Assembly: GCF_010548305.1 (NCBI RefSeq)
Contig: NZ_JAAGLV010000001.1
Location: 806,001 to 870,000 of the forward strand
Direction: 5' to 3'
Length of the DNA stretch: 64,000 bases
Source: Streptomyces sp. SID13031
GTDB taxonomy: Bacteria > Actinomycetota > Actinomycetes > Propionibacteriales > Kribbellaceae
Under the pieces are notes generated by a model that was given only the letters and a program-made list of their open reading frames with translations, was not told the origin of the DNA and ran no database searches. Each line of letters starts with the position of its first letter. Within the stretch, counting starts at the first letter, position 1. The position numbers were made by a program, and so were the translations under genes. Of this stretch, positions 36,860-46,400 are shown piece by piece.

Positions 36860-37011
36860 CGTCGTCAGTCTACGAGCTCGAGTCGCCGTCCCTCGGCAGC
36901 AGAGGTCCAGCCCTCCCGCCGGGATCGCGCCAGACTTTGCCTAGGGCAACACGGGCCGGATGAAACCAGGCTGGCGCCTGGTCTTGTCCGGCCCATTAGC
37001 GATGTAGTGGC

Positions 37012-37338
37012 TCAGCTCCGGTCTGGGCGGGGGTGATGGTCGTGGCGGTGACGCGGCTGAAGTCGGGGCATGCCGAGGTGGATGGTCGGGAAGCGTTGCT
37101 CCAGCCGTTTCATTTCCTGGAGTTTGTCCTCGGCTCCGGCGAGGCTGATTTTCAGTCCGTCGACTTCGCCGAGCCATCCCTCGCGTTCCGCTTCCTCAAT
37201 GCGTGAGATCAAGTTGTCTCTGATCTCGGTGATGCGGGGGCGTTGGGCTGGGTCGGGCCGGAGCATCGAGCAGCGGACGCAGGCGTGTTCATGGATGCAG
37301 GGGGTTCCGAAGGCTCGCCCGCACGATCCCTTGGATGG
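37012..37338 (-). pseudogene. C-terminal fragment of a tyrosine recombinase/transposase
   Basis: The minus strand reads CGRAFGTPCIHEHACVRCSM, then LRPDPAQRPRITEIRDNL and REGWLGEVDGLKISLAGAEDKL. This Cys-rich block plus helix is the typical tail of a family of actinobacterial tyrosine recombinases carried on mobile elements. The catalytic domain is absent upstream, so only a tail remains. Confidence 0.7.
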
Positions 37339-37473
37339 AGGGCGTGATGTCGGTCGGATGGTAATTGATGACGGGATCGATAGAGGAATTGGAAAGATTT
37401 GTTCCTCCCTGGTGAAACCCGGCTGCTGGTGCGATCGTGCTTCGGAATGTGCCTAGGGGAGGGGAATCGGACA

Positions 37474-40400
37474 ATGCTGTCTCGAACTAGGAAGTACGGC
37501 GCCGTGCTGGCTGCCGGGGTGGTGATCGCCTCGATGCTGGGGGCAACGCCCGCGGCGGTCGCGGCGAGGGGGCCGAAGGATCTTGGCTACGGTGACAAAG
37601 TGCTGTTGCAGAAGGCACGGGCCAAAGGCCAGAAAACGGTCACGCTGCTGATTGCCGCAGACAAGGGGAAGAGCAACCAGGTTGCCGCGAGCCTCGAAAA
37701 GCTCGGCGGCACCGTTGAGGAGCGCACCGACTCGGTGGGCTACCTGCGGGTGAAGATCAGCATCGACAAGGCGCAGGACGTCGCGAACGTCGCGGGCGTG
37801 ACCACGGCTGACGTCGACGATCTGATCCCGCTCGACGATCCACGACCGCTTGGCAGCGAGGATCCCATCCCGCAGCAGGCGCCGAACGCGTCGACCGAGC
37901 GGGCCAACCCGTACTTGCCGACTCAGGACACGGGCGCGGCACAGTTCGTCAACACCAACCCGACCTGGGACGGCCGCGGTACCACGATCGGCATTCTCGA
38001 CAGTGGCGTCGACCTGAGTCACCCGGCGCTGAACACGACCTCGACCGGCGAGCGCAAGATCGTCGACTGGGTCACCTACACCGACCCGACTTTCGTCGGC
38101 AACGTGAACGCCGACAACGACCCGACCTGGCTGTTGATGACCCAGTCGGTCGATGGGGCGACCGTCGGTCTGCCCGGCCAGGCCGTCCGGACCGCCACGT
38201 TCAACGAACGCGACCCGCGGCTCGGCGGCGAAGTCGGGAACGACGTCAACCGGGACGGCAATCCGGCGGGGTCGTCCGGGCTTTTCCCGGTCGCGTGGAA
38301 CAAGGACACCAGCACCGTCTGGGTGGACACGAACCAGAACGGCACCTTCGCCGACGACCAGGCTATGACCGACTACAAGGTCAAGTACGACACGGGCGCG
38401 TTCGGCACCGACAACCCGGCGACTCCAGTCAAGGAGTCGGTGCCGTTCGTCGTACAGACCGACCCGGCCGACAATGCGGTGAACATCGGCATCGTCTCCG
38501 GTGCGCACGGTTCGAACGTCGCCGGCATCGCTGCGGGCAACAACATTTTCGGCGGGAGCGCCGACGGCGCCGCGCCGGGCGCGAAGCTGGTGTCCGTCCG
38601 GGTCTGCCTGTTCGTTGCCGGCTGCACCAACCACGCGCTGCTCGAGGGGATGATCTACGCGGTCACCGTCGCGCACGTCGACGTGATCAACATGTCGATC
38701 GGCGGTCTGCCCGCGCTGAACGACGGCAACAACGCTCGCGCGGTGTTGTACAACCGGCTGATCAACGACTTCGGCGTCCAGATGTTCATCTCTGCCGGCA
38801 ACAGCGGCCCCGGAATGAACACGGTCGGCGACCCGTCCGTGGCGACCCAGGTCGTCAGCGTGGGTTCGTACATCAACAAGGACACCTGGATGTCGAACTA
38901 CGGATCGCGGACCGGCCAGTACGACAACCTGCACCCGTTCTCCTCGCGTGGTCCGGCGGAGGACGGCGGCTTCAAGCCCCAGATCGTCGCAGCGGGCGCC
39001 GCGGTCTCGGCCGTACCGACCTGGCAGAACGGTCAGCCGGTGGCCGGAACGTACGCGCTGCCGCCGGGGCTGGGCATGTTCAACGGGACCTCGATGGCCT
39101 CACCGCAGATGGCGGGCGCCGGTGCGTTGCTGTTGAGTGCCGCGAAGGCCAAGGGGATCACCGTAACGCCGGCCCAGTTGCGCAAGGCGCTGCTGTCGAC
39201 GGCACGGTTCATGCCGGAGTACGGCGCCTACGAGCAGGGCAACGGTCTGGCCAGGGTCAGCGCTGCCTGGGACGACTTGAGGAAGAGCCCGCGGACCGAC
39301 ACCATCACCGCTTCGGTTCCGGTCAGCACGGCTCTGTCGAGTTTCCTCGCCACGCCTGGTGTGGGCACCGGCATCAACGACCGCGAAGGCGTCACGCAGG
39401 GCGTCCAGTACACCCGCACGTACACCTTGCGGCGCACGTCCGGCCCAGCCGGACCGGTGAACTACAAGCTGTCGTGGAAGGGAGAGGGTGGCATGTTCGA
39501 GGCGGCGAACAACGTCACGCTGCCGCTCAACACGGACGTCACGTTGCCGGTCATCGTCAAGCCCACGAGCGCCGGAGCGCATTCGGCGATCCTGAACTTC
39601 GACGATCCCAGCTCACCGGGTATCGAGTTCCAGACACTGAATACGTTCGTCGTGCCGTACAGCCTGACGCAGGCGGCGGCCGCCAAGACGATCACCGGCA
39701 AGATCAACCGCAACCAGTTCCAGAGCTACTTCTTCCAGGTCCCCGCCGGGGCACCGGCCTTCAAGGTCGACCTGACGGGTCCGAACGGCTCGCAGGGCAC
39801 CGGCCAGGTGCGTTTCCTGCGGTTCCACCCGTACGGCACGGCCAGCGAGGGCAACATCAACAGCCTCTATTGCTACAACCCGCCAGTACCGGGTGGGACT
39901 TGCCAGGGCGATCCGGCCAGCCGCACGGTGGCCAATCCGCAGGCGGGTGTGTGGGAGATCGTGGTTGAGGCACGGCGTACGTCGGACCGCACCCAAACCC
40001 CCTTCGTCCTGACGGCGGCGGTGCTCGGCGCGTCGGTGTCCCCGAACCCGGATGTGATCGCGTCGGCCACGCTGGGAACGCCGGTGAGCCGCTCGTACAC
40101 GGTGACGAACTCGTTCGGGCCGTTCGTCGGGCGGGCGGTGGGAACCGCGCTGGGTAGCGCGAAGATCGCCAGGCCGACGGCCACGGAGGGTGGAGCACAA
40201 CAGCAGTTCGTCATGCAGGTACCGGCCGGAACGACCTCGCTGCGCGCCACGATCGGGAATGCGAGCGACCCGGGCGCGGACCTCGACCTGTTCGTCTTCA
40301 ACTGCACGTCCGGAAGCTGTGTTCTGGCAGCGCAGAGCGCGGGCGGCAGCGCGGAGGAAACGGTCACGGTGAACAACCCAGCGGCAGGAACCTGGGTCGC

Positions 40401-40662
40401 GCTCGTCGACCCGTTCGCGGTACCGGCGGGATCCGCGACGTACGACTACCGTGACGTGTTCACCAACCCGGCCTACGGCTCCCTTGCCGTCACGGACGTC
40501 AACGCATCCCGGGCCGCGGGCGCGCAATGGACCGTCCCGGCCACTGTGACCGCCAACGCTGCACCCGGAGCGGGACGAGTCCTGCTGGGAGCCGTCGAGA
40601 TCCGCACGGACTCCAACGTTCTGATCGGAAAGGGAGACGTCATAGTCCAGTCAGTGAGCTGA
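37474..40662 (+). CDS. Secreted subtilisin-like serine protease (S8) with C-terminal domains
   Basis: 1062 residues from ATG 37474 (GGGGAGGGGAA upstream). Signal peptide to about residue 32 (LAAGVVIASMLGATPAAVA), then a propeptide of the I9 type. The catalytic triad is complete: Asp176 in GILDSGVDLSHPA, His345 in GAHGSNVAGIAAG, Ser540 in NGTSMASPQMAGA, with the Asn in SAGNSGPG. The large insert between Asp and His resembles the tripeptidyl-peptidase II type. The C-terminal half contains beta-sandwich and PPC-like domains (ADLDLFVFNC, AGTWVALVDP). It degrades external protein. A hairpin terminator follows. Confidence 0.94.
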   Translation: MLSRTRKYGAVLAAGVVIASMLGATPAAVAARGPKDLGYGDKVLLQKARAKGQKTVTLLIAADKGKSNQVAASLEKLGGTVEERTDSVGYLRVKISIDKAQDVANVAGVTTADVDDLIPLDDPRPLGSEDPIPQQAPNASTERANPYLPTQDTGAAQFVNTNPTWDGRGTTIGILDSGVDLSHPALNTTSTGERKIVDWVTYTDPTFVGNVNADNDPTWLLMTQSVDGATVGLPGQAVRTATFNERDPRLGGEVGNDVNRDGNPAGSSGLFPVAWNKDTSTVWVDTNQNGTFADDQAMTDYKVKYDTGAFGTDNPATPVKESVPFVVQTDPADNAVNIGIVSGAHGSNVAGIAAGNNIFGGSADGAAPGAKLVSVRVCLFVAGCTNHALLEGMIYAVTVAHVDVINMSIGGLPALNDGNNARAVLYNRLINDFGVQMFISAGNSGPGMNTVGDPSVATQVVSVGSYINKDTWMSNYGSRTGQYDNLHPFSSRGPAEDGGFKPQIVAAGAAVSAVPTWQNGQPVAGTYALPPGLGMFNGTSMASPQMAGAGALLLSAAKAKGITVTPAQLRKALLSTARFMPEYGAYEQGNGLARVSAAWDDLRKSPRTDTITASVPVSTALSSFLATPGVGTGINDREGVTQGVQYTRTYTLRRTSGPAGPVNYKLSWKGEGGMFEAANNVTLPLNTDVTLPVIVKPTSAGAHSAILNFDDPSSPGIEFQTLNTFVVPYSLTQAAAAKTITGKINRNQFQSYFFQVPAGAPAFKVDLTGPNGSQGTGQVRFLRFHPYGTASEGNINSLYCYNPPVPGGTCQGDPASRTVANPQAGVWEIVVEARRTSDRTQTPFVLTAAVLGASVSPNPDVIASATLGTPVSRSYTVTNSFGPFVGRAVGTALGSAKIARPTATEGGAQQQFVMQVPAGTTSLRATIGNASDPGADLDLFVFNCTSGSCVLAAQSAGGSAEETVTVNNPAAGTWVALVDPFAVPAGSATYDYRDVFTNPAYGSLAVTDVNASRAAGAQWTVPATVTANAAPGAGRVLLGAVEIRTDSNVLIGKGDVIVQSVS

Positions 40663-40679
40663 CCCAAACCCTGACCGTA

Positions 40680-40706
40680 GGAGGGCACCCAACCTGGGCG
40701 CCCTCC
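40680..40706 (+). terminator. Terminator of the subtilase gene
   Basis: Stem GGAGGGC / GCCCTCC with additional inner pairs around CAACCT, 18 bp after the protease stop codon. Confidence 0.6.
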
Positions 40707-40856
40707 GCGGCCAGGCCGATACGGATGACTCAGGGCTGCCGTCATACGAGGTGTTCCCGGGTGTCCGGACCGGCCTGCCGGCGCCGCAACTGCTTCCAGA
40801 CGGTGATGCCCGCGCACATTAGTTCTTCGACATCGGGCAGTCTCGCTCGTTGCCGT

Positions 40857-42006
40857 GGACGGGTTGGTTGTTGGTTCGGTAACCAGTTCAGCCTGACTTG
40901 GCCGACGTTCGATCGGTAGGCGTCGCTGTGGATACCGAGCTTGGGTGGGCGGTTCGATCCTGAGAACACCGTGCATGACATGGCGATGACGTTTACTGGT
41001 GGGTTGTCGAAGTCTGAGCGGCAGCATGTGCAGCGGCGGGTTCGGGCGGCGATGGCTGCGCAGGTGTTGATTGATGGGCGGTATCAGGGTGGGCGAATCG
41101 GGATGGGGTGCCGTGTCCGTCTGCGCATGCGCCTCAGCAGAATCTCCATCGGAAGATGGATGGTTGGCAGCACTCTGCTGTGGTGGCCATTCTGGAGAAT
41201 CCTCGGTACACGGGGTACGCGATCTATGGGCGGTGGCAGAAGGTCGAGGAGTTACTCGATCCGGAAGATGTTGCCACGGGCTACGTTGCGCGGTTTCGGC
41301 GCTCGCCGCTGGCGAAGATCGTGCGGTCGCGGGAGCCGGCGCATCCGGCGATTGTGTCGGTGGAGACGTTCACCGCGGCTCAGCTTGAAAAGCGGAGAGG
41401 CGGACTGGTGGGGTGGCGGAGTGGTCGTCGAGGAGTCGGCAACGGACTTCGAAGAAGCGGACATACGAGCTTCGTGGGCGGGTCAGGTGTGGGATCTGTG
41501 AGCGGAAGATGGAGGGAGCGGCCAGGCACAAGGAGGTGAAGTACTACCGGTGTAATGCGCGGACCTTGGTGCCGGAGTCGGCTACGGCGCTGGCGCATCC
41601 GCCGCAGATTTATCTTCGGGAGGACCTGGTCACGCCGGCGATCAATCGGTGGATCGGGGAGTTGTTCGGGCCGTTGAATCGGCAGGTAACGATTGACTTA
41701 CTTCTGGCGGCCGATGACAGTTCGGCGCGTCGCGACGAGCATGTGGCGCAGTTGCGGGAGCGGGTTGCGGCGGCTGACGTGGTGATGGGGCGGTTGCAGC
41801 GGGCGTTGGATGCGGGGTGGGATCTGGTGGCGCTTCGGGAGCAGTGCAACGCTGCTGTGGCAGAGAAGCGGGCTGCTGAGACGGCTATCACACAGGTGCC
41901 TCCCGAGGCGGTGGTGATGAGCCGGGAGGAACTGGAGGGCTACGTCGCGGTGCCTGGGCGCATCACCAGGTGGTCGATACAGCCAGGGCAACAAAAAAGC
42001 CGCTGA
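40857..42006 (+). pseudogene. Serine recombinase pseudogene, copy R
   Basis: Successive frames encode WFGNQFSLTWPTFDR, then a stop, LGGRFDPENTVHDMAMTFTGGLSKSERQHV, GRYQGGR, then after a frame change and internal deletion PCPSAHAPQ, WQHSAVVAILENPRYTGYAIYGRWQ and RSREPAHPAIVSVETFTAAQLEKRR, and after another frame change the zinc ribbon CGICERKMEGAARH and the coiled-coil tail. These follow the order of large actinobacterial serine recombinases. The catalytic Ser region is gone, and at least two frameshifts and one stop are present. It ends 25 bp from the tRNA-Leu gene. Confidence 0.88.
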
Positions 42007-42023
42007 CCTCTAGGTCTGCGGCT
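41998..42023 (-). terminator. Terminator of tRNA-Leu
   Basis: On the minus strand AGCCGCAGACCT, AG, AGGTCAGCGGCT is followed by TTTTTT, a textbook intrinsic terminator eight bases after the tRNA. It overlaps the end of the recombinase pseudogene on the other strand. Confidence 0.88.
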
Positions 42024-42030
42024 ATGTCTG

Positions 42031-42115
42031 TGTCCGAGGGGGGACTTGAACCCCCACGTCCCGTAAAGGACACTAGCACCTCAAGCTAGCGCGTCTGCCA
42101 TTCCGCCACCCGGAC
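42031..42115 (-). tRNA. tRNA-Leu (anticodon GAG)
   Basis: 85-nt class II tRNA. Acceptor GTCCGGG pairs with CTCGGAC (one G-T); D-arm region GTGGCGGAATGGCAGACGC; anticodon stem CTAGC / GCTAG with loop TTGAGGT, anticodon GAG; variable arm TGTCC-TTTAC-GGGACG; T-arm GTGGG GGTTCAAGT CCCCC-type. CCA is not encoded. Partial copies of its 3' end occur at 25655-25665 and possibly 24173-24182. Confidence 0.97.
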
Positions 42116-42215
42116 GAGTGGTCTGCCGCTCAGTGTTGCCTTGTGCGGCGCCGACTGGAGAACCTTAGCAAACCCCACGGGTGAAATTCACATCGGGGCT
42201 TGGCAGGATGGGGGC

Positions 42216-43547
42216 ATGACATCTTCGAGCCCCGGTGACCGGCTGTCGTACGCCCCTGACGGGGAGGTGGTGGAGCTGTGTAGTGAGTTGATTCGGTTCG
42301 ATACGACCAACTACGGGAACGGGAAGAGCAACGGGGAGCGGGACGCGGCGGAGTATGTCGCGGCCAAGCTGGATGAGGTTGGGATCGAGTCGACGATTTA
42401 TGAGTCGGAGCCTGGGCGGGCCTCTCTGGTGGCGCATTGGGAGGGTGAGGACAAGGACGCTGATCCCCTCCTGGTGCATGGGCACCTGGACGTAGTACCG
42501 GCTGATCCGAAGGACTGGAAGGTTGATCCGTTCGCGGGGGAGATCTTCGACGGGTGTGTGTGGGGGCGCGGCGCGGTCGATATGAAGGACTTCGACGCGA
42601 TGGTGTTGTCGGTGGTTCGGGCGCGGCAGCGGGCCGGGGTCAAGCCGCGGCGGCCGGTGCGGTTGGTGTTCACGGCTGATGAGGAGGCCGGTGGGCTGTA
42701 CGGCGCGCAGTGGCTGATCAAGAACCATCCGGAGACTGTGCAGGACTGCACCGAGGGGATCGGTGAGGTCGGCGGGTTCTCGTTGACGATGAAGGACGAC
42801 CTGCGGCTGTACCTGATCGAGACGGCCGAGAAGGGCATGAACTGGATGCGCCTGAAGGCTCGCGGTACTGCGGGCCACGGGTCGATGGTGAACAACGACA
42901 ACGCGGTGACGAACCTGGTCGAGGCGGTTACCCGGATCGGCAATCACGAGTGGCCGTTGCGGTTGACGCCGACGGTGAAGGAGTTCCTGAGCACGCTCGA
43001 GGATGTGCTCGGGACCAAGCTCGATCCCGAGGACATGACCGAGACGCTGGTGAAGCTGGGGAGCTTCAGCCGGATGTTCGGGGCGACGATTCGCAATACG
43101 GCCAACCCGACGATGCTGAACGCCGGCTACAAGGTCAACGTCATTCCGGGTGACGCCGAGGCGCACATCGACGGGCGGTTCCTGCCCGGGTACGAGGACG
43201 AGTTCTTCGCCACCATCGACGAGCTGCTCGGCGACAAGGTGACCCGCGAGACGGTGATCGAGGACATCGCGCTGGAGACCGGATTCGACGGTCGGCTGGT
43301 CGAGATCATGAGGTCGGTACTGTCCGCCGAGGACCCGCAGAGCCGGACCGCGCCGCTGCTGATGTCGGGCGGTACGGATGCCAAGTCCTGGTCCCGCCTC
43401 GGCGTCCGTTGCTTCGGTTTCGTGCCGCTCCAGCTTCCGCCGGACCTGGACTTCATGGGTATGTTCCACGGCATCGACGAACGCGTCCCGACCGCCTCCC
43501 TCGAGTTCGGTTCCCGAGTCCTCGACCGCTTCTTCACTGAGGCCTGA
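42216..43547 (+). CDS. M20 family metallopeptidase (dipeptidase/deacylase)
   Basis: 443 residues from ATG 42216. Zn ligands and catalytic residues of the M20/ArgE/DapE family are visible: His-x-Asp in VHGHLDVVPADP, the bridging Asp in GRGAVDMKD, the catalytic and ligand pair in FTADEEAGGLYG, and dimerisation-domain RARGTAGHGSM. The C-terminal ligand region is GGTDAKSW. It probably cleaves small peptides or N-acyl amino acids in the cytoplasm. It is convergent, with a 14-bp overlap, with the small protein that follows. Confidence 0.92.
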   Translation: MTSSSPGDRLSYAPDGEVVELCSELIRFDTTNYGNGKSNGERDAAEYVAAKLDEVGIESTIYESEPGRASLVAHWEGEDKDADPLLVHGHLDVVPADPKDWKVDPFAGEIFDGCVWGRGAVDMKDFDAMVLSVVRARQRAGVKPRRPVRLVFTADEEAGGLYGAQWLIKNHPETVQDCTEGIGEVGGFSLTMKDDLRLYLIETAEKGMNWMRLKARGTAGHGSMVNNDNAVTNLVEAVTRIGNHEWPLRLTPTVKEFLSTLEDVLGTKLDPEDMTETLVKLGSFSRMFGATIRNTANPTMLNAGYKVNVIPGDAEAHIDGRFLPGYEDEFFATIDELLGDKVTRETVIEDIALETGFDGRLVEIMRSVLSAEDPQSRTAPLLMSGGTDAKSWSRLGVRCFGFVPLQLPPDLDFMGMFHGIDERVPTASLEFGSRVLDRFFTEA

Positions 43548-43851
43548 CGGTCCGGTGGCCGCTGACCTTGGAGCTCGGCAGCCGGCCCGCCTTGGCGTGG
43601 CCGGCTAGCAGTTCTCCGGTGACGGTGACCTCGAAGATGAGGTTGAGGCGCATAGGCCTGCGGACGGCCTGTGCCCAGGTCAGCACGTCACCCTCGAGGG
43701 CTAGGTCGGTCAGCTGCACCTCGTCGCCGTGCTTCTCGTCGGTGGCGACCCCCCGCAGGGCGCCGTTCACCTGAGTCAACTCGAGTACGGCGTACTGCTT
43801 GCCGATCGGGGTGTCGATGACCAGCCGCCAGGTTCCGGTGACCGTCGCCAT
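43534..43851 (-). CDS. Conserved hypothetical protein
   Basis: 105 residues, mostly beta-strand sequence (GTWRLVIDTPIGKQYAVLELTQVNGALRGVATDEKHGDEVQLTDLALEGDVLTW...LIFEVTVTGELLAGHAKAG). The alternating pattern suggests a single beta-barrel or lipocalin-like domain, as in small actinobacterial proteins annotated only as hypothetical. It is three bases downstream of the DJ-1/PfpI gene and probably co-transcribed. Confidence 0.75.
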   Translation of the reverse strand: MATVTGTWRLVIDTPIGKQYAVLELTQVNGALRGVATDEKHGDEVQLTDLALEGDVLTWAQAVRRPMRLNLIFEVTVTGELLAGHAKAGRLPSSKVSGHRTVRPQ

Positions 43852-43853
43852 GG

Positions 43854-44513
43854 TCAGACCCCCTGCTTCAGTTCGGCTCCGGCAGGGCGCCAGACAGTTC
43901 CCCGCCGCTCGTGCGCGATGAGCTTCTCCACCGCGATCGCTACCTGCGGACCGAGTTCCCGTTCCAGCAGGTACAGCCCAAGGTCCAGTCCGGAGGTCAC
44001 CGACGAGGAGCTGATCAGGTTGCCGTCGTCGACGACGCGGACATCGAGCATCTGTACTCCGGTGGCCGCCAGCAACTCCAAGCCCAGCTGGTGCGTGGTC
44101 GCCGGGCGTCCCTCGATCAGCCCGGCCATCGCCAGGATCATCGACCCTCCGCAGACCGTGGCCACCGTGACGCCCTCGCGAGCAAGAGCCTCTTTCAGCA
44201 GCGCCGGCAGCTCGGTGTCCAGCGTGCGCGCGAGGAGGACCGGGATGCTGTCATCGGCAGGTTCACCGCCATCGGGCAGGCTACCCAGAGCACCCGGTAC
44301 GACGATGAGCTCGGCTTGCTGCGGGTCCAGCCTCCGGGTTGCGCGCAGCGTGAGCGATCCCAGCCCGCTCGGCACGTCGCGAGCACCCTCGGCCGAAACC
44401 AGCTCCACCTCCGGGCCCTGGTCGGTCACGAAAGCAGCGGCACTGAGCACTTCGTAGGGGGCGATGACGTCCAGTGGGTCGAACCCGTCGAACAGCACGA
44501 TCTGTATGAGCAT
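43854..44513 (-). CDS. DJ-1/PfpI family protein
   Basis: 219 residues. The nucleophile elbow TVATVCGGSMILAMAGLIEGRPATTH carries the conserved Cys, and QAELIVVPGALGSLPDG precedes it. The family includes amidases, isocyanide hydratases and glyoxalase III-like enzymes. This member starts QIVLFDGFDPLDVIAPYEVLS, typical of the isocyanide hydratase/GlxA subgroup. It is divergent from a GlxA-type regulator that carries the same domain. Confidence 0.9.
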   Translation of the reverse strand: MLIQIVLFDGFDPLDVIAPYEVLSAAAFVTDQGPEVELVSAEGARDVPSGLGSLTLRATRRLDPQQAELIVVPGALGSLPDGGEPADDSIPVLLARTLDTELPALLKEALAREGVTVATVCGGSMILAMAGLIEGRPATTHQLGLELLAATGVQMLDVRVVDDGNLISSSSVTSGLDLGLYLLERELGPQVAIAVEKLIAHERRGTVWRPAGAELKQGV

Positions 44514-44614
44514 GACGCCACGCTATTCACGGCAGAGCTGCTCCGGCAGTGGCCGGATTGCCAGCCTTCAACGGGATCTCGCCAACCCCTGATTCCGGCT
44601 CCTACAGTGGCGCC

Positions 44615-45559
44615 ATGCATACCGTGGCAATCCTGGCGCTGGACCAGGTCACCCCCTTCGATCTGGCCACTCCACTCGAGGTGTTCACCCGCACTCGGCT
44701 GCCAGACGGCCGTACGCCGTACCGGGTGCAGGTCTGCGGTGCCACGCCCACCGTCGACGCCGTCGCCTTCGCTCTCACCCCACCGCGCGGCCTGGACCTC
44801 CTCGCGGAAGCGGACACGATCATGCTGCCCGGCCGGAGCGAGTTCCCGCCCGTTCCCGAGGTTGCGCTCGATGCGTTGCGCCGAGCCGCGGCCACCGGGA
44901 CCCGGATCGCCACGATCTGCACCGGTGCCTTCATCCTGGCCGAGACGGGCCTGCTGGATGGACTCCGCGCGACCACACACTGGCTGGCTGCAGGTGAGCT
45001 GGCCGCGCAGTACCCCGAGATCACTGTTGATCCGGACGTGCTCTACGTGGACAACGGGCAGTTCCTGACCTCGGCCGGAGCCGCCGCAGGCCTCGATCTC
45101 TGCCTGCACATGATCCGCCTGGATCACGGGTCTGCAGTCGCCGCCGACTCCGCCCGGCTGTCAGTGATGGCCTTGGAGCGCGAGGGTGGGCAAGCACAGT
45201 TCATCGTTCACGACCTGCCACCGGTCCCGCGCGGCTCGGAGCTGGAGCCGGTACTGCGGTGGCTGGACGACAACAGTGCCCGCGAACTCACCCTCGAGGC
45301 GATCGCAGCCCAGGCCGGTATGAGCGCGCGGACCCTCAACCGCCGCTTCCGCGAGCAGACCGGCAGCACACCCCTGCAGTGGTTGCTCCGGGCCCGTATC
45401 CGGCGTGCCCAGTACCTCCTCGAGGCCACCGGTCATTCCGTGGACAGGATCGCCACGCAGGTCGGATTTGGGTCCACCACCGCCTTCCGGGACCGTTTCC
45501 GCCGCGTCGTCGGCACCACCCCACAGTCGTACCGGAAGAGCTTCCTTGCGGCGGACTGA
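44615..45559 (+). CDS. GlxA family transcriptional regulator (DJ-1 domain + AraC HTH)
   Basis: 314 residues. The N-terminal DJ-1/PfpI domain (to about 190) has TRIATICTGAFILAETGLLDGLRATTHW; the C-terminal AraC domain (about 215-310) has the two HTH motifs LTLEAIAAQAGMSARTLNRRFREQTGSTPLQWL and ATQVGFGSTTAFRDRFRRVVGTTPQSYR. The family regulates amine, arginine or carnitine metabolism in other bacteria. The divergent DJ-1 gene 101 bp away is a likely target; the short SDR gene follows in the same direction. Confidence 0.93.
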   Translation: MHTVAILALDQVTPFDLATPLEVFTRTRLPDGRTPYRVQVCGATPTVDAVAFALTPPRGLDLLAEADTIMLPGRSEFPPVPEVALDALRRAAATGTRIATICTGAFILAETGLLDGLRATTHWLAAGELAAQYPEITVDPDVLYVDNGQFLTSAGAAAGLDLCLHMIRLDHGSAVAADSARLSVMALEREGGQAQFIVHDLPPVPRGSELEPVLRWLDDNSARELTLEAIAAQAGMSARTLNRRFREQTGSTPLQWLLRARIRRAQYLLEATGHSVDRIATQVGFGSTTAFRDRFRRVVGTTPQSYRKSFLAAD

Positions 45560-45580
45560 CCGAAAGTTGAAGATGGAACC

Positions 45581-46342
45581 ATGGATCTTCAGCTGGCAGG
45601 GCTCAAGGCGTTGGTGACCGGTGGGACCAAGGGGATCGGGCACGCGATCGTCGAGGGGCTGGTGGCCGAAGGGGCCGCCGTCGCCTTTTGCGCGCGGACC
45701 GAGGCTGATGTGGTGACTTCCGTCGAGACGCTGCGCGCGGGCGGAGCGACCGTCAGTGGGCGAGCCGTGGATGTCGGCGACGCGGAAGCGCTCTCTGCGT
45801 GGGTGCGGGACAGTGCGGACGAGCTCGGTGGCATCGACATCGTCGTGTCCAACGTCAGTGCGCTGGCGATCGGGGAGGGTGAGGAGTTCTGGCAGAAGAG
45901 CTTCGAGGTCGACATGATGGGGACGGTCCGGCTGGTCAACGCCGCGATGCCGTTCCTGGAGGAGAGTCAGGCGCCGTCGATCGTCACCGTGTCGAGCGTG
46001 TCCGGCCGGGAGATCGACTTCGCCGCCGGGGCGTACGGGACGTTCAAGGCGGCCATCGTGCACTACACCCAGGGTCTCGCGTATCAGCTTGCAGGCAAGG
46101 GGATCCGGGCCAACACGATCTCGCCTGGCAACACCTACTTCCCGGGTGGCGTGTGGGAGAGCATCGAGCAGAACAACCCAGCGTTCTTCCAGGAAGCGCT
46201 CTCTCTCAACCCGACCGGACGGATGGCGCGCCCCGACGAGATCGCCCGCGCCGCGGTCTTCCTGGCCAGCCCCGTCGCCAGCTTCATCACCGGCACCAAC
46301 CTTGTGGTCGACGGCGCTCTCACCCGGGGCGTGCAGTTCTAG
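45581..46342 (+). CDS. SDR family oxidoreductase
   Basis: 253 residues, classical short-chain dehydrogenase/reductase. Cofactor motif VTGGTKGIGHAI (TGxxxGxG), NVSALA in place of NNAG, catalytic Ser in VSSVSGREIDF and Tyr-x-x-x-Lys in AYGTFKAA, and the C-terminal SFITGTNLVVDGALTRG. It starts 21 bp after the GlxA-type regulator in the same direction, so it may be co-transcribed and regulated by it. The substrate is unknown. Confidence 0.93.
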   Translation: MDLQLAGLKALVTGGTKGIGHAIVEGLVAEGAAVAFCARTEADVVTSVETLRAGGATVSGRAVDVGDAEALSAWVRDSADELGGIDIVVSNVSALAIGEGEEFWQKSFEVDMMGTVRLVNAAMPFLEESQAPSIVTVSSVSGREIDFAAGAYGTFKAAIVHYTQGLAYQLAGKGIRANTISPGNTYFPGGVWESIEQNNPAFFQEALSLNPTGRMARPDEIARAAVFLASPVASFITGTNLVVDGALTRGVQF

Positions 46343-46354
46343 CCTACCGGTGCC

Positions 46355-46387
46355 GGACGGGGAGCGGTGTGATGCCGCTCCCCGTCC
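46355..46387. terminator. Bidirectional terminator
   Basis: Thirteen-base stem GGACGGGGAGCGG / CCGCTCCCCGTCC with a seven-base loop between the convergent SDR and protease genes, 13 bp after each stop. Confidence 0.85.
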
Positions 46388-46400
46388 CACGGGTGGTGGA

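Noticed and set aside
40742..40981. 79-codon minus-strand frame before the recombinase pseudogene
   Set aside because: It is the reverse of plus-strand sequence encoding recognisable recombinase blocks (GNQFSLTWP, GGRFDPENTVHD).
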